Positions 54,201 through 62,005 of a stretch of 64,000 nucleotides of DNA are shown here, piece by piece. Positions within the stretch are counted from its first letter, which is position 1; the number at the start of each line of letters is the position of its first letter. Under the pieces are notes generated by a model. It had not been told where the DNA came from. It saw only the letters and a program-made list of their open reading frames with translations, and made no database searches. The DNA is from Burkholderia sp. FERM BP-3421. GTDB lineage: Bacteria; Pseudomonadota; Gammaproteobacteria; Burkholderiales; Burkholderiaceae. Both the position numbers and the translations under genes were made by a program. Where the stretch lies: assembly GCF_028657905.1 (NCBI RefSeq), contig NZ_CP117780.1, positions 434,001 to 498,000 on the forward strand, read 5' to 3'.

Positions 54201-56063
54201 ATGAATTTCCTGGACCATTACAACGACGAATTGCGTCAGCTGCGCGACGCGGGGGCCCGCTTTTCGAAGGAGCACCCGCAGGTCGCATCGGCGCTCGGCC
54301 TGCATCCGGATGCAGTGACCGATCCGTTCGTCGAACGGTTGCTTGAAGGCGTGGCCTATCTGTCGGCAAGGGTGCAGACGCGCCTCGATCGCGAATGCGC
54401 GGAGTTCGCGCAGCAAGCGCTCGGGCGGGTCTGCCCGTTGTTCATGGCGGCCACGCCTGCCATTTCGAGTTTTGCGTTTCACCCGGACCTGGAGTCACCG
54501 GAAGCGTTCCGGGGCAGCACGCTGCCGCGCGGTTCGCTGATCTCGGCCCGTCTGCCCGGGCGCAAGCTGCCCGTCACGTTTTCCACCGCGCGCGACGTGA
54601 CCCTGCTGCCGTTGCGCATCGCGCAGGCCGAATGCAGCCGGAGCCTGAATGGGCTCTCTTCGCAGCTTGCCCAGCAGCTCGCGTCTTCGCAGGCGGTGCT
54701 GCGTTTTCGCTTCGAGCTGGAAGGGCTGACGACGGTCGGCGAACTGGGGCGCGGCGACGGCGGCTTCGCGCCGCTGCACCTGAGTCTCGCCGGCGACTTG
54801 CCGCGCGCCTATGCGCTGCATCAGGCGCTGCTGGCGTCGAGCAGTGCCTGGTACGCGGTCGTGCCGACTGCGCACGGTGACGAAGTACTGACCTTGCCGG
54901 TAACCGGCATCCGCCTGTCCGGGAGCGAGGACGCCGAGGCGCTGCTGCCGCCCGATTTCGGCGGGCTGCCCGGCCTGCGGCTGATGCGCGAGTATTTCGC
55001 GCAGCCGACGCGCTTCCTGGGCGTCTATCTCGACGTGCTCGAACGCGTCGCGGCGGTTGATCCGTCCGCGCGCGCCTTCGAGCTGTTCTTCGCGCTGCGG
55101 CACGTGCCGACGGGCCTCGTCGGCGAAGTCGAGGCGAGTCAGTTCCGCCTGTTCGCGACCCCGGCGATCAACCTGTACACGAAGCGCTTCGACCCGGTGC
55201 CGTACGACCCCAACCTGACCGAGCACTGGATTCCGGTCGACCGCATGGCGCCCGCCGCGCATCACCTGTGGGGGCTGACGGAAGTGCGCGCGTGCGAAAG
55301 CAACGGTCACGCCCATGCGGTCCGCTCCGTGCTGGAGACGGGCGGCTATGGCGCGCGCGATGAGGCGGCCCGCTACAGCTTGCGGCGTGAGAATACGCCG
55401 CTCGCCGATGGCGCGCGGCGCGATCGCTTCGATCCGCTCGCGAGCCATGACCTGATCGCCGTCTCGACGCTGGGCGAGAACATCGAACTGGACGATATCG
55501 CGTCGATCACCGGCAGGGCGCTGGTGGCCGATCGCGACTGGCGGCCGTCGGCGCTGCTCGACGCCGAGCTGAGCCTGCTCGATCCCGTCGCCGTGCGGCG
55601 CATCGAGTGCCTGTGGCCCGCCAGTGCGCCGCGCGGCGCGCCGCCCGTCGAAGCGTGCTGGGATGCGACCGCGCAACTCGGCCAGAGTCCGCTCGCGCTG
55701 CGGGCCGGGCAGTCGCAGGACGTCACCGCCCGCATCGTCGAGCAATTGCGGCTTGCAGCCGATCGCGACGATGCGCTCGACCGCCAGCGCATCGACAGCC
55801 TGCGCTCGGTTCACCTCGGGACGCACTTCATCGCGGCGGGCCGCGCGACGCCGCTCGCGCTGGTGCGGGCGACGCGGGTGGAGATCGACGTCGCGGAAAG
55901 CGCCCACTCAGACCGCGGCGGCTGGCTGTTCGGCCGGGTGCTGGCGCAGGCGCTCGGCGAGGCGGCGACGCTCAACGACGGCATCGAGGCGATCGTGCGG
56001 CTCGACGGCGAAGCCGTCAGCACCCACGTCAACACGGCCGTCGGCGACGGGAGGCTGCTGTGA
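54201..56063 (+). CDS. tssF: T6SS baseplate protein TssF (VasA/ImpG)
   Basis: A 620-residue wedge protein. The N-terminus MNFLDHYNDELRQLRDAGARFSKEHPQVASALGL and FVERLLEGVAYLSARVQTRLDRE is diagnostic. ITGRALVADRDWRPSALLDAELSLLDPVAVRRIECLW is near the C-terminus. It forms the TssF2G wedge of the baseplate. The gene begins 16 bp after tssE and overlaps tssG by 4 bp. Confidence 0.93.
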   Translation: MNFLDHYNDELRQLRDAGARFSKEHPQVASALGLHPDAVTDPFVERLLEGVAYLSARVQTRLDRECAEFAQQALGRVCPLFMAATPAISSFAFHPDLESPEAFRGSTLPRGSLISARLPGRKLPVTFSTARDVTLLPLRIAQAECSRSLNGLSSQLAQQLASSQAVLRFRFELEGLTTVGELGRGDGGFAPLHLSLAGDLPRAYALHQALLASSSAWYAVVPTAHGDEVLTLPVTGIRLSGSEDAEALLPPDFGGLPGLRLMREYFAQPTRFLGVYLDVLERVAAVDPSARAFELFFALRHVPTGLVGEVEASQFRLFATPAINLYTKRFDPVPYDPNLTEHWIPVDRMAPAAHHLWGLTEVRACESNGHAHAVRSVLETGGYGARDEAARYSLRRENTPLADGARRDRFDPLASHDLIAVSTLGENIELDDIASITGRALVADRDWRPSALLDAELSLLDPVAVRRIECLWPASAPRGAPPVEACWDATAQLGQSPLALRAGQSQDVTARIVEQLRLAADRDDALDRQRIDSLRSVHLGTHFIAAGRATPLALVRATRVEIDVAESAHSDRGGWLFGRVLAQALGEAATLNDGIEAIVRLDGEAVSTHVNTAVGDGRLL

Positions 56064-57040
56064 GGCTCGCACGCGTTGAGCGGGCGCTGACGCCGCGCCG
56101 CACCTTCTTCGAGCTGATGCGCCGCGTCGAGGTGCTGGAGCGGGAGCAGGGCGGGCCGCCGCGGCGCGCGCGGCGCAGCCCCGCGTGGCTGCGCATCGAG
56201 CAGTCGGCCGACATGCGCTTCGCGAGCACCGAGGTGGCGAACGTGACGGTCGAGCAGACCCGCTTCGTCGACGCGGACGATCACCCGCAGGTGAGCGTCG
56301 TGCAGCGGCATTTCGGCCTGTTCGCGCCATTCGGTCCGCTGCCGTTGCACGTGACCGAACACGCCATGCAGGAGAAGCGTTTCGAGCGCAACGCGGCGTT
56401 CGAGCGCTTCGTCAACGTGGCCTGCGGCGATCTGGCGTGGCTGCATTACAGCGCCTGGTCGGCGATGCACCCGGTACTGGGCTACGAGCGTGCGCGCAAT
56501 CCGTTCGTCGAACGGGTCACCACGCTCGCGAATGCAGGCCGCGGGGCGGATATCAGTTCGCAGGATCGCGATGCCCAGGCATGCCGGGCCGCGTTTCCGG
56601 GTATCTACTGCGCGCCGCGGCGCTCGCTCGGCGACCTGCGGCGGATGCTGGCCGGCTACTTTCGCGTGCCGCTGCGGATCCTGCCGCGCCACGGACGCTG
56701 GATTCCGGTGCCGCCGGCTCCGCGCGGCGGTCGGCGGCTGGGCGGCTGGCGGCTCGGCGCGCGGATCTGGGATGTCCAGCATTCGATGGAGATCGTGATC
56801 GGCCCGATCGAGGCCGAGGAGTTTCACCGTTGGCAACGCCGGTCGGCGGCCGTGATGGCGGTATGCGCGGTCGCGACGGACTTTGTGGACGGAAGGATCG
56901 ACCCTGTCATCAAGGTCGAAGTACGAACGCGCCCTGAGCTGGCGGGGAAAGTCGGGCGCATGCGCATCGGCGTCGATGCGTGGTCGCGGCCGGATCATGC
57001 GCTGCGCACGCTGACTATCTACGAATCTTTTCGGAACTAA
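56060..57040 (+). CDS. tssG: T6SS baseplate protein TssG (VasB/ImpH)
   Basis: A 326-residue protein, partner of TssF. FFELMRRVEVLEREQGGPPRRARRSPAWLRIEQSADMRFASTEV matches the conserved start, followed by VQRHFGLFAPFGPLPLHVTEHAM and RRMLAGYFRVPLRILPRHGRW. It starts with GTG at 56060 overlapping the tssF stop, with GGGAGG upstream. The C-terminus WSRPDHALRTLTIYESFRN ends 2 bp before the clpV start. Confidence 0.92.
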   Translation: MRLARVERALTPRRTFFELMRRVEVLEREQGGPPRRARRSPAWLRIEQSADMRFASTEVANVTVEQTRFVDADDHPQVSVVQRHFGLFAPFGPLPLHVTEHAMQEKRFERNAAFERFVNVACGDLAWLHYSAWSAMHPVLGYERARNPFVERVTTLANAGRGADISSQDRDAQACRAAFPGIYCAPRRSLGDLRRMLAGYFRVPLRILPRHGRWIPVPPAPRGGRRLGGWRLGARIWDVQHSMEIVIGPIEAEEFHRWQRRSAAVMAVCAVATDFVDGRIDPVIKVEVRTRPELAGKVGRMRIGVDAWSRPDHALRTLTIYESFRN

Positions 57041-57042
57041 AC

Positions 57043-59709
57043 GTGAATCGGGAACGTATCTTCAACTGTCTCGGCCGCACGACTTATGCGGCTTTGGTCG
57101 ACGCCACGGTGCTGGGCCGTTCGCGCCGTCATACTTTCATCGACCTCGATCACTGGGCGTTGTGCCTGTTGCAGCGCGAGCAGAGCGATCTGGCGAAACT
57201 GTTCGCCGAATGGGGCCACGACGTCGGCGATCTCAAGCGCCGGCTGGAGAAGGCGCTCGATACGTTCGACGTGGGCGGCGATTCGCTGCGCGACATTTCC
57301 GCGTCGCTGGAGCGCAGCGTGGGTCCGGCCGTGATCTGGAGCCAGGTCGCCGCGCCGTCGGGCAAGGTGCGCTCGGGCCACCTGCTGCTGGCGTGGCTCG
57401 ACGACGATGTCACGCGCCGCTGGCTCCAGCAGCGCTGTCCGCAGGGCCTCACGTCGGTCGCGATCGACGAGGTCGTGAAACGCTACGAGGCGTTGGCCGC
57501 CGGGTGGCCTGAGGCGATCGAGAGCCCGTCGTCGGGTGACGTCGATGCGTCCGTCGACGCGGCGGCGCCGGACGACGCGCTCGCGAAATGGGCGACTTGC
57601 CTGACCGATCAGGCGGCGCGTGGCGAGCTGGATCCGGTCGTCGGTCGCGACGACGAACTGCGCACCGTGATCGACGTGCTGTCGCGGCGTCGCCAGAACA
57701 ACCCGATCCTGGTCGGGGAGGCGGGCGTGGGCAAGACGGCCGTGGTCGAGGCGCTCGCGCAGAAGATCCACGCGGGCGCGGTGCCGCCGGGGCTGCTGGG
57801 CGCGCAGGTGTGGGCGCTCGATCTGGCCCGTCTGCAGGCGGGCGCGGGCGTGCGCGGCGAGTTCGAGCAGCGCCTGAAGACGCTGGTCGACGCGGTGATC
57901 GCCGCGCCCGCGCCGATCATCCTGTTCTGCGACGAAACCCACACGCTGATCGGCGCGGGCGGCTCGGCGGGCACGGGCGACGCCGCGAACCTGATCAAGC
58001 CGATGCTCGCGCGCGGGCAGCTGCGGATGGTCGCGGCGACGACGTGGTCCGAGTACAAGCAGTACATCGAGCCTGACGCGGCGCTCGTGCGGCGGTTCCA
58101 GGCGGTGCCGGTCGAGGAGCCGGACGACGCGGCGGCGGTGGGCATGCTGCGGACCATCGCGTCGCGCTTCGCCGAGCATCACGGAGTGCATATCGTCGAT
58201 GCGGCGCTGCGCAGCGCGGTGGCGCTGTCGCGCCGCTACCTGCCGGCGCGGCAGCTGCCGGACAAGGCGATCGGCCTGCTCGACACGGCCTGCGCGCGGG
58301 TGGCGATGAGCCAGCGCTGCGCGCCGGCCGAACTGGAACGGCTCGGGCAACAGGCGCAGGCGATCGGGCAGACGCTCGACTGGCGCGCGAGCGACCGGCG
58401 CATGGGGGTTTCGACACCCGGCGACGAGGCCGAGCTGGAGACGCAGCGCGACCATCTCGTGCAAGAGGCGCGCACGCTCGAAGGCGTGGTCGCGACCCAG
58501 CGCGAGGAAGTCGGCGCGTGGCTCGCGCGGATGCGCGCGTCGGCCGAGGAAACGGGAGACAGCGCGGCGCTGGCGGAAGCCGATCGCTGGGTGCGGCCGT
58601 GGGTCGACGAGCATGTGATCGCGGAGGTGCTGGCGGAGTGGACCGGTGTTCCCGTCGCGCAGCTGGCGCAGGACGAGGCGCAGCGGATCGTCGATCTGGA
58701 GCGCGCGCTCGGTGCGTCGATCCATGGGCAGGCGGACGGCATGCGGGCGATCGCGCAGGCGCTGCACCTGTCGCATTCGGGTCTTGGCGATCCGCATCGG
58801 CCGCTCGGCGTGATGCTGTTCGCGGGGCCGACGGGCACGGGCAAGAGCCAGGCCGCGGCGAAGCTCGCCGAACTGCTGTTCGGTGGCGAGCGCAATCTCG
58901 TGCAGTTCAACATGAACGAATTCCAGGAGGCGCACACGGCGTCGACGCTGAAGGGTGCGCCGCCGGGCTATGTCGGCTACGGCAAGGGCGGCCGGCTGAC
59001 CGAGGCGATCCGCAAGAAGCCGTACAGCGTGCTGTTGCTCGACGAGTTCGATCGCGCGCATCCGGACATCCACGAAGTGTTCTATCAGGTGTTCGACCAG
59101 GGCTGGATGGAGGACGGCGAAGGACGTCGCATCAGCTTCCGCAACAGCCTGATCCTGCTGACCACGAATCTGGGCGATGCGGAGATCGAGGCGTCGTGCA
59201 AGGCGGACCCGCAGGTGTCGCAGGCGAAGCTCGCGGCGCGGGTGTACGAGCGGCTGCGCGAGCGGTTCTCGCCGGCGCTGCTCGCGCGGATCCAGGTGGT
59301 TGCGTTCCGGCCGCTCGATGCCGAAGCGCTGACGGGCATCGCGGGCCAGGCGCTCGACGAGATCGGCGAGCGGCTCGCGCAGAACGGGCTGGACTGGCGC
59401 GTGGACGAGGCGGTCGCGGGCTGGGTGGCCCGGGCGGTCGCGCAGCACCCGGCCAACGGTCGCGCGGTGCGCGACCTGCTGCGCCAGCATGTGCTGCCGG
59501 CGGTGGCGCGCGGCGTGCTCGCCGCGCGGGCGGAGGGCAGGACGCTGCGCAGCGTGCGGCTGTCGGCCGGCGACACGTTGTCGCTTACGTTCGACGATGA
59601 CGATGCTGACGACGCGCTGGTGGGCGTCGCCTCGGACGACCCTGCCGTATCGCATGAAACCGACGCACCGAGCCACGCCGGATTGGAAGGAGAAGCAGCA
59701 TGCGCCTGA
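57043..59709 (+). CDS. clpV: T6SS ATPase ClpV (TssH)
   Basis: An 888-residue AAA+ ATPase that strips the contracted sheath for reuse. An N-domain with Clp repeats spans residues ~1-160. AAA1 has Walker A GEAGVGKTAVVEALA and Walker B ILFCDETHTLIG. A middle coiled coil follows, then AAA2 with Walker A GPTGTGKSQAAAKLAELLF and Walker B VLLLDEFDRAHPDI. The motifs appear intact. The start is GTG at 57043, two bases after the tssG stop. The stop overlaps the vgrG start by 10 bp. Confidence 0.95.
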   Translation: MNRERIFNCLGRTTYAALVDATVLGRSRRHTFIDLDHWALCLLQREQSDLAKLFAEWGHDVGDLKRRLEKALDTFDVGGDSLRDISASLERSVGPAVIWSQVAAPSGKVRSGHLLLAWLDDDVTRRWLQQRCPQGLTSVAIDEVVKRYEALAAGWPEAIESPSSGDVDASVDAAAPDDALAKWATCLTDQAARGELDPVVGRDDELRTVIDVLSRRRQNNPILVGEAGVGKTAVVEALAQKIHAGAVPPGLLGAQVWALDLARLQAGAGVRGEFEQRLKTLVDAVIAAPAPIILFCDETHTLIGAGGSAGTGDAANLIKPMLARGQLRMVAATTWSEYKQYIEPDAALVRRFQAVPVEEPDDAAAVGMLRTIASRFAEHHGVHIVDAALRSAVALSRRYLPARQLPDKAIGLLDTACARVAMSQRCAPAELERLGQQAQAIGQTLDWRASDRRMGVSTPGDEAELETQRDHLVQEARTLEGVVATQREEVGAWLARMRASAEETGDSAALAEADRWVRPWVDEHVIAEVLAEWTGVPVAQLAQDEAQRIVDLERALGASIHGQADGMRAIAQALHLSHSGLGDPHRPLGVMLFAGPTGTGKSQAAAKLAELLFGGERNLVQFNMNEFQEAHTASTLKGAPPGYVGYGKGGRLTEAIRKKPYSVLLLDEFDRAHPDIHEVFYQVFDQGWMEDGEGRRISFRNSLILLTTNLGDAEIEASCKADPQVSQAKLAARVYERLRERFSPALLARIQVVAFRPLDAEALTGIAGQALDEIGERLAQNGLDWRVDEAVAGWVARAVAQHPANGRAVRDLLRQHVLPAVARGVLAARAEGRTLRSVRLSAGDTLSLTFDDDDADDALVGVASDDPAVSHETDAPSHAGLEGEAACA

Positions 59710-61992
59710 TCGAATTGCGCAGCGACGTGCTGGATCCGGGCAGCATCGCGCTGTCCCTGACGGCCGACGAACGCCTGTCGCGCGAACCGTCCTATCGTCT
59801 CGACCTGTTGAGCAGCGATCCGGAACTGGACCTGGACGCGTTGCTGGGGACGCCGCTCGAAGCGGACATCGACCTCGGCAACGGTGCGGTGCGCACGTTC
59901 AGCACCTATGTGTTCGGCGGCTACGACACGGGGCAGTTGAGCGGGCAGTACACCTATACGCTTGAATTGAAAAGCTGGCTGTCGTTCCTGGAGGAGAACC
60001 GCAACAGCCGGATCTTCCAGAACCTGACGGTGCCGGAGATCGTGGAGCAGGTGTTCCAGGGGCATCAGCGCACGGACTACCGGTTCGATCTGGAAGGCAA
60101 CTACGAGACGCGCGAATATTGCGTGCAGTTCCAGGAGAGCGACCTGAACTTCGTCAAGCGGCTGCTGGAAGACGAAGGCATCTATTTCTGGGTCGAGCAC
60201 GAGACGGATCGTCATGTGGTGGTGCTGTCCGACACGCAGCGTTTCGCCGATCTGCCGGCGCCGTATGGGCAGCTTGAATACCTGCCGGACGGCGAGGAAG
60301 CGCGGGCGATCCAGGGGCGCGAGGGGGTGCAGCGCCTGCAGCGGACCCGGCGGGTGCGTTCGAACAACGTCGCGCTGCGCGACTTCAACTACTGGTCGCC
60401 GTCGAACCGCTTGGACAGCGATGCGCAGACAGCGCCGGAACCGGCGCTGTCGGGCGTGCAGCTTCAGTACTACGACTACGCGTCGGGCTACCAGGACGTC
60501 GAGAACGGCGAACGTCTCGCGCGGCTGCGGCTGGAGGCGTTCCAGGCGGATGCGCACGTGCTGGTCGGCGAGTCGAACGCACGGGGCCTGGCGACGGGCC
60601 AGGCGTTCACCTTGACGGGCTCTCCGGCGCTGAACCGGAATCGTCGCTACTACGTGATCGGCAGCGAGTTGTCGTTCGTTCAGGACGGCCCGGACAGCAC
60701 GTCGCAAGGCCGCAACGTCGCGGTGAAGTTCCGCGCGCTGGCGGATGACCAGCCGTATCGGCCGCTGCTCGCGACGAAGCGCCCGGAGGTGCCGGGCATC
60801 CAGAGCGCGACGGTGGTGGGGCCGGTGGTTTCGGAGGTGTACACGGACAAGCTGGGCCGGATCAAGGTGCATTTCCACTGGGACCGCTACAAGACGACGG
60901 AAGCGGACGCGTCGTGCTGGATCCGCGTGTCGCAGGCGTGGGCGGGCAAGGGGGTGGGGCGTGATCGCGATGCCGCGGGTCGGGCAGGAAGTGGTGGTGA
61001 CCTACGTGGACGGCGATCTGGATCGGCCGCTCGTGACGGGGATCGTCTACAACGGCGAGAACCCGACGCCCTACGATCTGCCGAAGGACACGCGCTACAC
61101 GGGCATCGTGTCGCGCTCGACCAAGCTGGCGGGGCAGGCGCAGAACGCGAGCCAGCTGACGTTCGACGACCAGCGCGGTGCGGAGCGCGTGATGATCCAC
61201 GCCGAACGCGACATGCAGCAGACCGTCGAGCGCAACAGTTCGACCGCGGTCGGTCAGGATCAAAACCTCACGGTGAAGCGTACGTCGACGTCGGTGATCG
61301 GGATGACGCTCAGCTATACGGGCATCGCGGTGTCGTACACGGGCCTGTCGGTGGGATACACCGGCGTGTCGACATCGTTTACCGGGCTCAGCACGTCGTT
61401 TACCGGCGTCAGCACGGGCTTTACCGGCGTGTCGACCTCGTTTACCGGCGTGTCGACCGGCTTTGTCGGCGTGAACACGTCGTTTACCGGCGTCAGCACG
61501 GGCTTCACGGGCGTCTCGACGTCGATGACCGGGATGTCGACCGGCTTGACGGGCTTGAGCAATTCGGTCGTCGGCATCTCGAACAGCATGACGGGGATCT
61601 CGTCGTCGCTGACGGACGTCAGTACCTCGGCGACGGGGCAGTCGCAGAGCATGACGGGCGTGTCGCTGTCGTTCACGGGCACGTCGACGGGCATGACGGG
61701 GGTGAGCACGTCGGTGACGGGCACCTCGACAAGCATCGTCGGCACGTCGATGTCGAATACCGGAAGCTCGATCGGCATCACCGGCACCTCCGTATCGACC
61801 ACGGGAAGCTCGACCAGCGTTACCGGTACGTCCATGTCGACCACGGGGAGTTCGGTCAGCCAGACGGGATCGAGTGTTTCAGAAACAGGCAGCGACGTAT
61901 CGGTCACCGGTTTCAGTTTCTCGTATTCGGTGGCTCAATACTCCGACAAGGGCTTCGATCTGAAGGATTACCTCATGAAGTTGCTCAATTGA
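59700..61992 (+). pseudogene. vgrG: VgrG spike protein, copy 1, frameshifted, with heptad-repeat tail
   Basis: A VgrG (TssI) spike gene: gp27-like part (MRLIELRSDVLDPGSIALSLT, YFWVEHETDRHVVVLSD, YDYASGYQDVENGERLARLRLEAF), then the OB/gp5-like part (GPVVSEVYTDKLGRIKVHFHWDRY, DASCWIRVSQAWAGKG). At 60950-60954 five Gs replace the four of the second copy, so the frame shifts: VgrG reads WAGKGVGRDRD instead of WAGKGWGVIAMPRVGQEV. The correct frame continues in phase +1 to 61992. It ends in about 30 seven-residue repeats (61291-61920) and a short tail FDLKDYLMKLLN. If real, the shift cuts the protein at the OB domain; slippage or assembly error are alternatives. Confidence 0.8.
61291..61920 (+). 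repeat. 21-bp/7-residue repeat array in VgrG tail
   Basis: Thirty consecutive heptads follow the pattern (S/G)-(F/Y/M/V/T)-T-G-(V/L/T/S)-S-(T/V/N), with T-G nearly invariant (about 26 of 30) and S at position 6 in most. The region is 630 bp with exactly 21 bp per repeat and no indels. It is likely an extended beta-helical spike tip or an effector-docking tail. The second vgrG has the same array from about 63598 to the window end. Confidence 0.85.
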
Positions 61993-62005
61993 TGGGAGCG
62001 TCTGT

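Noticed and set aside
57037..59676. A very long minus-strand frame opposite clpV
   Set aside because: It lies exactly antisense to a complete ClpV gene. Its Arg/His-rich composition is what high-GC antisense frames give.
61314..61907. A 197-codon minus-strand frame across the vgrG heptad repeats
   Set aside because: It is a mirror of the repetitive codons of vgrG (period-7 Pro/Val/Asp pattern) with no ribosome site. The repeat explains why it stays open.
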